A stretch of DNA of 36,338 nucleotides from an uncultured Desulfobulbaceae bacterium (GCA_903887485.1 CAISPV010000022.1:1-36338), one strand, 5' to 3'; counted from the stretch's first letter, positions 27,270-36,283 are shown. Numbers and translations: made by a program. Notes: a model not told the origin generated them from the sequence alone.

Positions 27270-27557
27270 ATGACACTTACTAAGGCAGAATTAGTTCAAC
27301 AAATCTATAAAACTCACCCCACTCTCAGTAAGACCCAAGCAACAGAGTCAATAGAGGCTTTTTTGCGGATCTCAAAAAATACCCTGATCAATGGCTCCGA
27401 TCTCCTCCTGAGTGGTTTTGGGAAATTTAATGTAAAAGACAAAAACTCAAGAAGAGGTCGCAATCCTCAAACCGGAGACGAACTAACTCTTGATGCACGA
27501 AGAGTGATCACCTTCAAGCCCTCTGGAATCCTGCGTGACAAAATAAACAATTCTTAA
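27270..27557 (+). CDS. HU/IHF-family DNA-binding protein
   Basis: A 95-residue nucleoid-type protein that bends DNA as a dimer. It starts TLTKAELVQQIYKTHP, has the core GSDLLLSGFGKFNVKDKNSRRGRNPQTG with the DNA-contacting beta arm, and ends ARRVITFKPSGILRDKIN. The arm motif RRGRNPQTG is shared by HU and IHF; details at the ends lean to IHF alpha. A GGAGAA site precedes the ATG. A strong hairpin follows at 27605. The 110-base gap upstream is T-rich without a clear promoter. Confidence 0.93.
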   Translation: MTLTKAELVQQIYKTHPTLSKTQATESIEAFLRISKNTLINGSDLLLSGFGKFNVKDKNSRRGRNPQTGDELTLDARRVITFKPSGILRDKINNS

Positions 27558-27604
27558 AAATATAGAGGTCCATAGCAACAACAGTCTCTTTTCTTTCTCT
27601 GTGA

Positions 27605-27643
27605 TTCAGGGCTGAATCAGCCATAAGCTCATTCAGCCCTGAA
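27605..27643. repeat. Long perfect hairpin between the HU/IHF and ParB-like genes
   Basis: A 13-bp perfect stem (27605-27617 with 27631-27643, core CAGGGCTGAAT/ATTCAGCCCTG) encloses AGC/GCT around CATAA. No T tract follows on either strand, so it is not a standard terminator. It might stabilise the 3' end of the upstream transcript or be a protein site. Confidence 0.7.
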
Positions 27644-27715
27644 CAGCTCGTACTTATTCAGAATCCTATTCTGAACTCAATATCCTCCTTTTCTGCAAGC
27701 ACTCGGTTCTTGTCC

Positions 27716-28651
27716 ATGTCCACCCAACCTTCATTAAAAAATATCCCGCTGAGTTCAATCAACATCACTCCACACTGGAGCATCCACCCTTTTCTGGATG
27801 ACACCCCCTCAGCGACACTCAACCAATCATTTACAGAAACGGGAATCCTGCATCCCCCCATTGTTCAACAAGCACATGATGGAACTTTTAACCTTATCTG
27901 TGGGCGTAAACGCCTCTATGCACTCAAACATTACTTCAACCAAACAAGCTTTCCCTGTCTGATTATCCAACCTGCGCTCGACCCATATACTTTTTTTCTC
28001 TATATCTTGACCGATCAGCAGCTTAATGGACCGCTATCTCCAATAGAAATTGCCATTTTTGTCAAATATTGCCTGGATAAAATGGACGAAAAAGAAGTGA
28101 CAAATCTTTTTCTCCCTCGCTTGGGATATAAAAAGCAGGCATTTCTTATCCAACAACTCGTCAGCCTCTTGTCACTGGACGAAACAATACAACGACAAAT
28201 TCATCATGGCCTCATTGTCGACAAAATTGCCTTTGAACTTCTGATACTACCACCAGAGGACAGATTCTGCCTCTCATCGCTCTTTGAGCTCCTGCAACCA
28301 GGAACAGGAAAACAAAAAAGAATATTAACTCTCAGTCGAGACATAGCCAATCGTTCGCAAAAAACGATTTCATCTCTCTTTCAAGAACAGGACTTCAAGC
28401 ACATAGTAGAGCATCAAGAAATGAATCCGCCGCAAAAGACACACGCCCTCCTTGAACTCCTGCAAAAAGAATTTTACCCCAGAAGTAGTGTCGCAGAACA
28501 CGACTTTAAAGACAAAGCAAGAAGGCTCAATTTACCTGACAACTATGAGCTCACCCATAGTCTTAATTTTGAAAAAGATGAAGTGTATCTTACTATGACA
28601 TTTCCAAATTTGGAAAGTTGCGTAAACTGGGCACAAGAAAATGGCCGATGA
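27716..28651 (+). CDS. Divergent ParB-like protein
   Basis: A protein of 311 residues with a ParB/Srx-type N-terminal domain: PLSSINI (about 11-17), ETGILHPPIV (41-50) and NLICGRKRLYALK (59-71), in which GRKR stands where ParB has GERR. A central helical part (about 100-190, SPIEIAIFVKYCL to DKIAFELLIL) follows the pattern of the ParB helix-turn-helix region. The C-terminal 90 residues are not recognised. ATG 27716 and TTG 27710 are both possible; neither has a good ribosome site. There is no ParA neighbour and no canonical parS palindrome in view, so a chromosome segregation role is not supported. A regulator or an orphan paralogue is more likely. Confidence 0.7.
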   Translation: MSTQPSLKNIPLSSINITPHWSIHPFLDDTPSATLNQSFTETGILHPPIVQQAHDGTFNLICGRKRLYALKHYFNQTSFPCLIIQPALDPYTFFLYILTDQQLNGPLSPIEIAIFVKYCLDKMDEKEVTNLFLPRLGYKKQAFLIQQLVSLLSLDETIQRQIHHGLIVDKIAFELLILPPEDRFCLSSLFELLQPGTGKQKRILTLSRDIANRSQKTISSLFQEQDFKHIVEHQEMNPPQKTHALLELLQKEFYPRSSVAEHDFKDKARRLNLPDNYELTHSLNFEKDEVYLTMTFPNLESCVNWAQENGR

Positions 28652-28764
28652 AGGGAATATGAGAAAAATAAACTGAGGACAACTGAAAGGAGAATTGTTT
28701 TGGTTCAGCGTGAATTGGACTTTTGGTTCGTTTGTGATAAACAATTACAAACGGAGGAAAATCC

Positions 28765-29054
28765 ATGCGAAAAAACGTCATAACTACACCCCAGAAGAAA
28801 AAGTTTCCATTTTGCGTCGCCACGTCGAACATATTGCAGTGTCTGACCTGTATGACGAGTATTACCTTCAACCCAGGATTTTCTATTGCTGGCAGAAGCA
28901 GTTTTTTGAAAACGGATCCGCAGCATTTTATCCGTGTCAGCCGACCTCAAAAACGTGTCAAGGAAGTTAAATTTCAGCAGATTGAAGGCAATTTAACGAA
29001 AGCACGAAGTTCTTTCTGAGCTGAGGGAGGAGCATATCAAGATAAAACTTATTA
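28765..29054 (+). pseudogene. Transposase orfA remnant (IS3/IS911-like), frameshifted
   Basis: Pieces of a helix-turn-helix transposase subunit appear in three successive frames. KKRHNYTPEEKVSILRRH to QKQFFENGSAAF is read in one frame (about 28772-28931), RPQKRVKEVKFQQIEGNLTK in a second (about 28942-29001), and HEVLSELREEHIKIKL in a third (29003-29050). One missing A in the run at 28769-28774 would explain the loss of frame at the start: with it, the ATG at 28765 would read into the first piece. An AACGGAGGAAAATCC ribosome site is still in place. The fragment abuts the ribD stop at 29052, and no orfB or terminal repeats are seen. It is a dead remnant. Confidence 0.8.
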
Positions 29055-30179
29055 TGGTTTCAGAAAGTTACCATACACAACATCACCCGCAACCATAATA
29101 TCCTGCTCAAGACGTCTGTAACGGACATTATGCAAGCGGATTACATCTTCGCCACCACGAATATTGAGTCCCTCAATAACCGAGACGCCAGAGTTACCAG
29201 CAAAGATTGGGGCAATAAAAAGATTCACATGATCAACCAGTTGCTGTCTTAAAAAAGCACCATGAATAGTTGCCCCCCCTTCAACAAGCACCGAGGAAAT
29301 CCCTTTACTGGCAATGAACTTTAGCATCTGACGAAGATCAACCCTGCCATCAGCACCACAACCCACCTGATAGATAACAGCATTCCCAGTTCTTCTGATC
29401 CGTTCCATTTTTTCAAGGCTGACTTCTGTTCCACAAAAAATCCAGGTGGGAGCTGAAGAGTCAAGATGAAGGAGCCTGGCAGACTCGGGAATATGCAAGT
29501 GGGTATCAAGAACAATCCGGATAGGATCCCGTCCGCCATGCGGCAGGCGAGTAGTAAGGGATGGGTCATCGACCATCACGGTAGCATTTCCCACCAGGAT
29601 CGCATCCACGCGATCACGCAAACGATGGACCTTCCGCAATGAGGCAGACCCTGTCATCTGGCCACTTTGATGCGGCTGGTAACTGATGCGCCCATCAAGA
29701 CTCATCCCCGCCTTCATCACGACCCAAGGCAAGGATTGGGTGATATATTTAAGAAAAGGACGATTCTGGGCACGACATTCAGCCTCAAGCACCCCGCTTA
29801 CCACTTCAATCCCCTGACTTTGCAGATAGCTGCTGCCGCTACCATCAACCAGGGGATTAGGATCTTGCATTCCAACTACCACCCGCCTGATACCGCTGAC
29901 AGCTATCGCCTTGCTGCATGGGGGAGTCCGCCCGGTATGATTACATGGCTCGAGGGTCACATACAGAGTGGCACCAGCAGCCAATGCACCAGCCTGGCGC
30001 AAGGCATGTATTTCTGCATGCGGTGTCCCTGCCTTTTTATGATAACCCGTAGCAATAATCTCCTGATCACGGACGATAACCGCCCCCACGCAAGGATTGG
30101 GAGAGGTACGCCCCATGCCTTTACGCGCCTCTCGTAAAGCCAGGCGCATATAATAGTGATTTTTCTCAGATGGCAACAC
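29052..30179 (-). CDS. ribD: Riboflavin biosynthesis deaminase/reductase
   Basis: Bifunctional enzyme of 375 residues for the second and third steps of riboflavin synthesis. The N-terminal deaminase (1-145) has the zinc site H54-A-E56, C79 and C88 (TLEPCNHTGRTPPC). The C-terminal reductase (about 150-370) has KAGMSLDGRI, AILVGNATVMVDDP and VLVEGGATIHGAFL. It starts with GTG 30179 directly after the nrdR stop, with GAGG five bases upstream; an ATG at 30149 would cut into the domain. Last gene of the glyA-nrdR-ribD unit. No other rib gene is seen in the window. Confidence 0.95.
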   Translation of the reverse strand: MLPSEKNHYYMRLALREARKGMGRTSPNPCVGAVIVRDQEIIATGYHKKAGTPHAEIHALRQAGALAAGATLYVTLEPCNHTGRTPPCSKAIAVSGIRRVVVGMQDPNPLVDGSGSSYLQSQGIEVVSGVLEAECRAQNRPFLKYITQSLPWVVMKAGMSLDGRISYQPHQSGQMTGSASLRKVHRLRDRVDAILVGNATVMVDDPSLTTRLPHGGRDPIRIVLDTHLHIPESARLLHLDSSAPTWIFCGTEVSLEKMERIRRTGNAVIYQVGCGADGRVDLRQMLKFIASKGISSVLVEGGATIHGAFLRQQLVDHVNLFIAPIFAGNSGVSVIEGLNIRGGEDVIRLHNVRYRRLEQDIMVAGDVVYGNFLKP

Positions 30180-30650
30180 TTATGCCTCTTTGCTATCTCT
30201 GGCATCCAACAGGGTTTTCAACTCATCCACAAACTGACTGACATCTTTAAACTGGCGATACACTGAGGCAAAACGGACATAGGCAACCTCATCAAGTTCA
30301 GGAAGTGACTCCATCACCCACTCACCAATAATTTGCGATGAAACCTCTTTTAAACCAAGATCTTGAAGTCTTTTCTCAATCTCATCGACAAAGGCATCGA
30401 TATCGTCATAGCTTACCGGTCTTTTTTCGCAGGCCTTTTCAAGGCCGACAACCATTTTCTGACGGTCCCAGGCCTCACGACGCCCATCTTTTTTCACCAG
30501 AACAGGCATCATCACTTCCAGTCGCTCATAGGTGGTAAAACGCTGGTTACAGGTCAGACAAGAACGTCGTCGTCTGGTAATAGTACTCTCCTTATTCAAG
30601 CGAGAGTCAATGACCTTGTTATCAAGATGACCACAATAGGGACACTTCAT
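30180..30650 (-). CDS. nrdR: Transcriptional repressor NrdR
   Basis: Represses ribonucleotide reductase genes in response to ATP/dATP. The protein is 156 residues. An N-terminal zinc ribbon uses C3, C6, C31 and C34 (MKCPYCGH; SCLTCNQRFTTYE) with the arginine-rich RRRR (26-29), and an ATP-cone follows (about 48-138). Its position between glyA and ribD is a known conserved arrangement. The gene follows glyA by 12 bases. Identification is firm. Confidence 0.97.
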   Translation of the reverse strand: MKCPYCGHLDNKVIDSRLNKESTITRRRRSCLTCNQRFTTYERLEVMMPVLVKKDGRREAWDRQKMVVGLEKACEKRPVSYDDIDAFVDEIEKRLQDLGLKEVSSQIIGEWVMESLPELDEVAYVRFASVYRQFKDVSQFVDELKTLLDARDSKEA

Positions 30651-30662
30651 GCTTTCTCCGGT

Positions 30663-31913
30663 TTAGAGTACTGGATCAACAATGGCTGAGAGAGGAAATC
30701 TGTCACACAGTTCCCGTACTTCCTGACGTACCTGCGCGATGGTCTGTTGATCACGTTTGGTAATAACACGCTCAATCCAATCGGCAATGCGCAGCATTTC
30801 CGCCACTTTTAACCCCCTGGTGGTAACGGTAGGCGTTCCTATACGCACCCCGCTTGTCACAAACCGCGACTTGGTGTCAAAAGGAATCGCATTTTTATTC
30901 ACAGTCATCCCCCCCTGTTCAAGAAGCTCCTCCGCCTCTTTTCCGGTGATATCCTTGTTGCTCAAATCCACAAGGAAAAGATGGTTATCTGTTCCGCCGG
31001 AGACCAATCTGAAGTTTTTGGCCATCAAACCAGCGGCAAGGGCCTTGGCGTTTTCGACAACTTGAACCTGATCCGCCTTGAACGCGTCACTCATCGCCTC
31101 CTTGAAAGCAACGGCCTTGGCAGCTATAACATGCATTAAAGGTCCACCTTGTATACCAGGGAAGATATGACTATTTAGGGCCTTACCCCATTTTTCTCGT
31201 GCCAGGATCAACCCGCCCCTGGGGCCACGCAAGGTCTTATGGGTTGTTGTCGTGACGAAATCCGCATACGGAACAGGAGACGGATGCACTCCGGCCGCAA
31301 CCAGACCAGCTATATGGGCCATATCCACCATAAACAAGGCGCCGATCTCATCGGCTATTCTCCTGAATCCTGCAAAATCAATAAATCGTGGATAAGCGCT
31401 GGCTCCGGCTACAATCATTTTGGGCTTGTTTTCAAAAGCAAAACGTTCAACTTTTTCCATGTCGATTCGTTCCGTATCACGCTCAACACCATAAGAAACA
31501 AAATCAAACAACTGCCCTGAAAAATTAACCCCGCTGCCATGGGTCAGATGACCACCATGGGCAAGGTCCATTCCCAGCACCTTGTCCCCTGGTTTCAGGG
31601 TAGCAAAATAGACGGCCATATTGGCCTGCGATCCTGAATGAGGCTGGACATTGGCATACTCAGCGCCAAATATTTCTTTTGCGCGGGAAATAGCCAAGGT
31701 CTCCACCTGATCGGCGAAATCGCAACCACCGTAGTATCGTTTCTGCGGATATCCCTCGGCGTATTTATTGGTAAAAATCGAGCCCTGGGCCTCAAGAACT
31801 GCCTGGGATGCTATATTTTCAGAAGCAATCAGCTCCAACTGATTATTTTGACGCTCATATTCAAGCTTGATACTGTTGTAAACTTCAGGATCTTTTTTTT
31901 GCAATGCGTTCAT
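30663..31913 (-). CDS. glyA: Serine hydroxymethyltransferase
   Basis: Interconverts serine and glycine, transferring a one-carbon unit to tetrahydrofolate; cytoplasmic, PLP-dependent. It is 416 residues, as in E. coli (417). [10 protein letters not shown] (27-36), [13 protein letters not shown] (51-63), the [11 protein letters not shown] strand and the PLP lysine K226 in [14 protein letters not shown] are intact. ATG 31913 has AAGGTGA seven bases ahead; the frame is open to a TTG at 31946 but without homology. It heads the glyA-nrdR-ribD unit. The 291-base upstream gap holds the rpiB terminator, a palindrome at 32026-32042 and a structured element at 32057-32128. Confidence 0.97.
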   Translation of the reverse strand: MNALQKKDPEVYNSIKLEYERQNNQLELIASENIASQAVLEAQGSIFTNKYAEGYPQKRYYGGCDFADQVETLAISRAKEIFGAEYANVQPHSGSQANMAVYFATLKPGDKVLGMDLAHGGHLTHGSGVNFSGQLFDFVSYGVERDTERIDMEKVERFAFENKPKMIVAGASAYPRFIDFAGFRRIADEIGALFMVDMAHIAGLVAAGVHPSPVPYADFVTTTTHKTLRGPRGGLILAREKWGKALNSHIFPGIQGGPLMHVIAAKAVAFKEAMSDAFKADQVQVVENAKALAAGLMAKNFRLVSGGTDNHLFLVDLSNKDITGKEAEELLEQGGMTVNKNAIPFDTKSRFVTSGVRIGTPTVTTRGLKVAEMLRIADWIERVITKRDQQTIAQVRQEVRELCDRFPLSAIVDPVL

Positions 31914-32025
31914 AGCGGAATCACCTTTTGCTTTTCCAGTTGACAACCAACCAGATTTCTTCTCAAGGACAGACTAAACCGTTGTAACAAAATCATACCA
32001 TCATCTGAATGACAAAAACAGTACC

Positions 32026-32042
32026 AAGAACCGATCGTTCTT
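32026..32042. promoter_or_regulatory. Palindrome upstream of glyA
   Basis: AAGAAC (32026-32031), a five-base centre and GTTCTT (32037-32042) form an inverted repeat about 115 bases upstream of the glyA start. The promoter itself is not clear; a TATGAT hexamer on the minus strand lies nearer the gene but lacks a good -35. It could be an operator. Confidence 0.35.
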
Positions 32043-32056
32043 CATCTATCCCAGAA

Positions 32057-32128
32057 ACGAGCAATGCCACACAGGATAAAGACGAAACTTCAGCCATGGC
32101 CGTCGGTCGCGACGAAAGGATTGCTCGT
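32057..32128. repeat. Structured intergenic element
   Basis: ACGAGCAAT (32057-32065) and ATTGCTCGT (32120-32128) are perfect 9-base inverted arms 54 bases apart. Inside are a CGTCG/CGACG hairpin (32101-32114), the self-complementary GCCATGGC and a direct repeat GACGAAA (32081, 32111). It fits no riboswitch that I recognise, and lies between the rpiB terminator and the glyA gene. Confidence 0.45.
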
Positions 32129-32138
32129 AAAAGCTCCT

Positions 32139-32175
32139 AAAAAAAAAGCCGGCATTTCATATTCACAATGCCGGC
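32139..32175 (-). terminator. Rho-independent terminator after rpiB
   Basis: A 9-bp stem GCCGGCATT/AATGCCGGC (32148-32156, 32167-32175) with a ten-base loop is followed on the minus strand by nine T (32147-32139). It closes the etf-fab-rpiB block about 30 bases after the rpiB stop and separates it from glyA. Confidence 0.85.
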
Positions 32176-32204
32176 CCTTGTACATTATTCCCTAACTGCC
32201 CACT

Positions 32205-32636
32205 TCAACATTTACTGTAGAGCTCAATACGCCCAAGATGACGACCACCACTAAACTCAACCGCCAGCCAGATACGAACGATATCCTCAGCAACGCCAAG
32301 ACCAATAACCCTTTCACCCATACAGAGCACATTAGCATTGTTATGCTCACGGCTCATGCGGGCAGTATAGTGATCATGGCAGAGTGCAGCACGCACATGC
32401 ACATATCTATTGGCAGCCATGGACATACCAAGCCCTGTCCCACAGATCAGAATACCACGATCCACGGTACCAGCGTCTACTTTTTCACAAACCAGTTTGG
32501 CCACATCAGGATAATTAACGGATTCAGTGGAATAACAGCCCTGATCCTGAACTTCATGCCCCAACTCTTCCACCAATACTCGAATCATCTCTTTCAGATG
32601 AAAGCCACCATGATCAGCACCAATTGCTATTTTCAC
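32205..32636 (-). CDS. rpiB: Ribose-5-phosphate isomerase B
   Basis: Interconverts ribose 5-phosphate and ribulose 5-phosphate. The protein is 143 residues, normal for the LacAB/RpiB family. MKIAIGADHGGFHLK, the catalytic cysteine C65 in GILICGTGLGMSMAANR and CHDHYTARMSREHNNANVLCMG are the family marks. The start is GTG 32636 with GGGAG six bases ahead. It follows fabF by 38 bases, so it probably shares that transcript, and is followed by a terminator before glyA. Confidence 0.95.
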   Translation of the reverse strand: MKIAIGADHGGFHLKEMIRVLVEELGHEVQDQGCYSTESVNYPDVAKLVCEKVDAGTVDRGILICGTGLGMSMAANRYVHVRAALCHDHYTARMSREHNNANVLCMGERVIGLGVAEDIVRIWLAVEFSGGRHLGRIELYSKC

Positions 32637-32674
32637 ATCAATCTCCCGTAAGTGCTCTTTTCCCTGACTACCTT

Positions 32675-33919
32675 TCAGCCATGAAAACGCTGCATAACAA
32701 TAACACCGTTGGTGCCGCCAAAACCGAAAGAATTAGATACCGCTGCCCGAATCTCCATTTTCCTGGCCTGATTCGGCACATAATCAAGATCACACTCAGG
32801 ACTGGCCTCCTGCAGATTGATCGTCGGCGGGGCAATCTGCTGACTGACGCTCAGGGCTGTAAAGGCTGCCTCGATCCCGCCAGCCGCGCCCAGCATATGA
32901 CCAGTCATCGATTTTGTGGAACTGATGGCAAGCCTCCGGGCGTGATTACCAAAAACAGTTTTAATGGCCTGGGTTTCACAACGATCATTTAACGGGGTGG
33001 ATGTCCCATGGGCATTGATATAATCAATATCTTCAGGCGCAAGCCCTGCATCCTGCAGGGCCAGGCGCAGACAGCGTGCGGCACCTTCTCCGTCTTCAGG
33101 CGGAGCGGCAATATGATAGGCATCACTACTGGCACCATAACCAGTTATTTCCGCATAAATCGTAGCGCCGCGTTTGATGGCGTGTTCCAACTCTTCAAGG
33201 ACAAGCATACCAGAGCCCTCAGACATGACAAATCCATCCCGATCTTTATCAAAAGGCCTGGATGCCTGCGATGGCGCATCATTGCGCGTGGAAAGCGCCT
33301 TCATAGCGCTAAATCCGCCGACACCAAGGGGACAGATTACAGCCTCGGCGCCACCAGTAATCACCATATCACAGCTACCATAGACAATGGAGCGATAGGC
33401 CTCGCCAACGGCATGGGTCCCAGCGGCACAGGCAGTTGAAAGGGCGAGATTAGGCCCTTTTGCTCCAAGCTGCATGGAGATATGACCAGAGGGCATATTA
33501 GGAATGGCCATGGGAATGAAGAAAGGCGAGATCTTCCTTGAACCACGTTCAAGACAGCTCACATGATTCTGCTCAATGGTAGGAAGCCCCCCCATACCAC
33601 ACCCGGTAATCACCCCTACCCGCTGACAATTGGTTTCATCGATACTGGCGCCACTGTCCGCAAATGCCAATTTGGCAGCAACAATGGCATACTGCACATA
33701 AAGGTCAAGGTGTTTGGCAAGTTTTTTTTCAATAAACTCTTCTACCTGAAAGTCCTTTACCTCTGCTGCAATCTTGACCGCATAATCACTGGTATCAAAG
33801 CGGGTGATAAGGCCGACACCACTGGTTCCGGCACAGATATTCCCCCAGGTTTTTTGTGTCCCAGTGCCAAGCGGCGTTACTAAACCAATTCCGGTAACGA
33901 CAACTCTACGCTTTGCCAT
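32675..33919 (-). CDS. fabF: 3-oxoacyl-ACP synthase II
   Basis: Condensing enzyme that elongates acyl-ACP with malonyl-ACP in fatty acid synthesis. It is 414 residues, standard length. The Cys-His-His triad is visible as C164 (LSTACAAGTHAVG), His in INAHGTSTPLND and His in KSMTGHMLGAAGGIEA; the glycine-rich end SNSFGFGGTNGVIV is intact. A GGAGAG site precedes ATG 33919. It is third in the fabG-acpP-fabF order. Confidence 0.97.
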   Translation of the reverse strand: MAKRRVVVTGIGLVTPLGTGTQKTWGNICAGTSGVGLITRFDTSDYAVKIAAEVKDFQVEEFIEKKLAKHLDLYVQYAIVAAKLAFADSGASIDETNCQRVGVITGCGMGGLPTIEQNHVSCLERGSRKISPFFIPMAIPNMPSGHISMQLGAKGPNLALSTACAAGTHAVGEAYRSIVYGSCDMVITGGAEAVICPLGVGGFSAMKALSTRNDAPSQASRPFDKDRDGFVMSEGSGMLVLEELEHAIKRGATIYAEITGYGASSDAYHIAAPPEDGEGAARCLRLALQDAGLAPEDIDYINAHGTSTPLNDRCETQAIKTVFGNHARRLAISSTKSMTGHMLGAAGGIEAAFTALSVSQQIAPPTINLQEASPECDLDYVPNQARKMEIRAAVSNSFGFGGTNGVIVMQRFHG

Positions 33920-34002
33920 GTAAACTCTCCATCAAGCCAATAGATTCGTTTCTCACAGACATGAGAGGCTCTCATGTTCCACGAAAGCCCCTTTTTCCCA
34001 GC

Positions 34003-34233
34003 TTATTTAAGCTTGTTTATATAATCAATGGCATTTTGGACAGTATTGATCTTCTCTGCCTCTTCATCAGGAATCTCAACATCAAACTCCTCCTCCATGG
34101 CCATAATCAACTCGACAAGATCCAGAGAGTCAGCGCCAAGATCATCTACAAATGAGGCATTGGGAACCACTTTATCTTTTTCTACACTCAACTGCTCAAC
34201 AATAATATCAACCATCTGTTGATCTATAGCCAT
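34003..34233 (-). CDS. acpP: Acyl carrier protein
   Basis: A 76-residue acidic carrier protein. S36 in [12 protein letters not shown] is the site of 4'-phosphopantetheine attachment; the four-helix pattern and the [10 protein letters not shown] segment are standard. GGGAG lies shortly before ATG 34233. It sits between fabG and fabF, 83 bases ahead of fabF. Confidence 0.97.
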   Translation of the reverse strand: MAIDQQMVDIIVEQLSVEKDKVVPNASFVDDLGADSLDLVELIMAMEEEFDVEIPDEEAEKINTVQNAIDYINKLK

Positions 34234-34254
34234 TTTTTTCTCCCATTTTTTAAT

Positions 34255-34284
34255 ATGTTAATAAAAACAAAAAAGTTACAGCAA
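34255..34284 (-). promoter_or_regulatory. Possible acpP promoter
   Basis: On the minus strand TTGCTG (34284-34279), an 18-base spacer and TAACAT (34260-34255) resemble a sigma-70 promoter, each hexamer matching four of six positions. It lies in the 95-base AT-rich gap between fabG and acpP and would allow extra acpP expression. AT-richness makes chance likely. Confidence 0.3.
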
Positions 34285-34328
34285 TAACAGCACAATAAAA
34301 CATCACCATCAAAAAAAATTGCAAAATG

Positions 34329-35072
34329 TCACATATACATACCACCATTCACATGCAAGACCTGTCCTGTCACATAACGACCATCATCACCAAGCAGATA
34401 GGCAACGGCACCGGCTACATCTTCAGGGGTTCCCAAGGCAGCCAAAGGGATCTCTGCCTTGATCTTTTCCTGGATATCCTCAGAAAGTGAACTGGTCATA
34501 TCCGTCACGATATACCCTGGAGCAACCCCGTTCACCGTGATATTCCGGGAGGCAAACTCCCTGGCCATGGATTTGGTCAGCCCTACAAGCCCGGCCTTGG
34601 CCGCAGCATAATTGACCTGGCCAGCATTGCCGGAAAAACCAATGACCGACGTGATATTGACGATCCGTCCCCATTTGTTTTTCATCATCACCCGTGAGGC
34701 AGCCTTCGCACAGAGAAAAGCCCCTTTTAGATTGGTATCCAGCACCAGATCCCAATCTGACTCCTTCATTCTGGCCATCAAGCCATCCCGGGTTATCCCG
34801 GCATTATTCACGAGGACATCAAGAGATCCGGCATCTGCAATTATCTGTTTGATAGCGGCCTGCACCTGTTCCCCCTCGGCCACATCAAAACAGATGATAT
34901 CCGCGCGGCCACCCGCACCCTGAATCATCTTTTGGGTTTCTTCGGCAGCAGCGGGATTCGACACATAGTTAATGTACACATGGGCACCCATGGAGCTGAC
35001 ACGCTGACATATGGCACGCCCAATCCCACGGCTTCCACCCGTTACCAGCGCTATTTTCCCTTTCAGAGTCAT
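34329..35072 (-). CDS. fabG: 3-oxoacyl-ACP reductase
   Basis: NADPH-dependent short-chain dehydrogenase reducing 3-oxoacyl-ACP in fatty acid elongation. It is 247 residues. The cofactor motif TGGSRGIG (11-18), [14 protein letters not shown] (89-102), S142, and the catalytic Y155xxxK159 (NYAAAK) are present, and the C-terminus ends in [10 protein letters not shown] as usual for FabG. Its ATG overlaps the etfA stop (ATGA at 35069-35072), so translation is coupled to an electron-transfer flavoprotein gene. Downstream are acpP and fabF. Confidence 0.96.
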   Translation of the reverse strand: MTLKGKIALVTGGSRGIGRAICQRVSSMGAHVYINYVSNPAAAEETQKMIQGAGGRADIICFDVAEGEQVQAAIKQIIADAGSLDVLVNNAGITRDGLMARMKESDWDLVLDTNLKGAFLCAKAASRVMMKNKWGRIVNITSVIGFSGNAGQVNYAAAKAGLVGLTKSMAREFASRNITVNGVAPGYIVTDMTSSLSEDIQEKIKAEIPLAALGTPEDVAGAVAYLLGDDGRYVTGQVLHVNGGMYM

Positions 35073-36262
35073 GACTTACGTCGCTCCTCAATTTGCGTAA
35101 GAAGCTTGGGTACGATCTCAAACAGATCTCCGACCAAGCCAAAATCTGCCACATCAAAGATGGAGGCATCTTTATCCCGGTTAATGGCCACAATGGTCTC
35201 TGCTGATTGCATACCAGCCACATGCTGCACTGCCCCGGAGATACCACAGGCAATGTACAGTTTGGGCGCCACAGTTTTACCAGTCTGTCCAACCTGATGG
35301 GGATAACTGATCCATCCGGCATCTACCGCTGCCCGCGTTGCAGCAACCGCACCGCCAAGAGAGGCCGCAAGCTCGCGCATCAGCGTAAATCCTTGGGCGC
35401 TGTCCAAACCACGACCACCGGCAACCAGGATATCAGCTTCCTGAATATTCACATTGTCCTGCTCCGAAACCACGGATTCAATGACCCGCACCCGGGTTGT
35501 AAGCTGTTCGGGAGTTGGTTTCACCTCAACAATTTCCCCCTGTCGCTCACCATCAAAGGCCAGGGCCTTCATCACCTTGGGACGCACGGTGGACATCTGC
35601 GGCCTGGAATTCGGACAGACAATGGTCGCCATGATATTGCCGCCAAAGGCAGGCCTGGTCTGCAGCAAGGCGCCATCCTCCTCGCGGATGGCAAGCTGGG
35701 TACAATCGGCAGTAAGTCCAGCACCGAGGGTTGTGGCCACACCCGGAATAAAGGAGCGGCCAATGGCAGTCGCCCCGGCCAGGACGATCTCCGGCTTATG
35801 TTGCCGGATCAGCGAGGTCATGATTGCGCCATAGGCCTCATCGGTAAAATGGGCAAGCGCCGGATCATCAACCCGGTACACCGTATCGGCACCATGGGCA
35901 ATGAGTTGTCTGGCGGCTTCACCCGTTTCAGAGCCAATCAGAACAGCTGATAACGGCACGTTTCGGGTATCGGCCAGCTTGCGCCCTATCCCCAGGAGTT
36001 CAAGGGACACCGGAGCCAATGCTCCTCTTCTGAATTCGCCATAAACCCAAACGCCAGACCAACTCGCAAGATCTAAGGGAGCATCCTTACCAGCCCCTTC
36101 AATCGAAATGGCCCCGGGGTCACAAGCCTCCACACACGTTCCGCAGAGCGTACAACTATCACCTACCACGGCCCAACTACCCACAACCGTAATCGCACCA
36201 AAGGGACAATTGCTTTCACACACGCCACAACCGATGCACAGTTCTGTATCTATAATCAACAT
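35069..36262 (-). CDS. etfA: Electron transfer flavoprotein alpha subunit with N-terminal 2x[4Fe-4S] domain
   Basis: A 397-residue fusion. The first 60 residues hold two [4Fe-4S] binding sets (C9, C12, C15, C19 and C37, C40, C43, C47). The EtfA part follows (about 65-390) with the FAD domain: [43 protein letters not shown] and [21 protein letters not shown]. Such ferredoxin-fused alpha subunits are known in anaerobes, where they connect acyl-CoA or lactate dehydrogenases to ferredoxin or membrane carriers. A GGGAG site precedes ATG 36262; the upstream gene ends 21 bases earlier. The donor and acceptor are not shown here. Confidence 0.94.
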   Translation of the reverse strand: MLIIDTELCIGCGVCESNCPFGAITVVGSWAVVGDSCTLCGTCVEACDPGAISIEGAGKDAPLDLASWSGVWVYGEFRRGALAPVSLELLGIGRKLADTRNVPLSAVLIGSETGEAARQLIAHGADTVYRVDDPALAHFTDEAYGAIMTSLIRQHKPEIVLAGATAIGRSFIPGVATTLGAGLTADCTQLAIREEDGALLQTRPAFGGNIMATIVCPNSRPQMSTVRPKVMKALAFDGERQGEIVEVKPTPEQLTTRVRVIESVVSEQDNVNIQEADILVAGGRGLDSAQGFTLMRELAASLGGAVAATRAAVDAGWISYPHQVGQTGKTVAPKLYIACGISGAVQHVAGMQSAETIVAINRDKDASIFDVADFGLVGDLFEIVPKLLTQIEERRKS

Positions 36263-36283
36263 TTCGTTTTCTCCCGCCAGTAA

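Noticed and set aside
32057-32128. Glycine or tetrahydrofolate riboswitch ahead of glyA
   Set aside because: The conserved cores of these riboswitches as I know them are not seen, and there is little room for a promoter upstream because the rpiB terminator is adjacent.
32057-32128. Integron attC site
   Set aside because: The arms do not carry the GTTRRRY/RYYYAAC core sites and no integrase or cassette is nearby.
35207-35950. 247-codon open frame opposite etfA
   Set aside because: Antisense to a complete EtfA reading frame with intact motifs; no recognisable domain.
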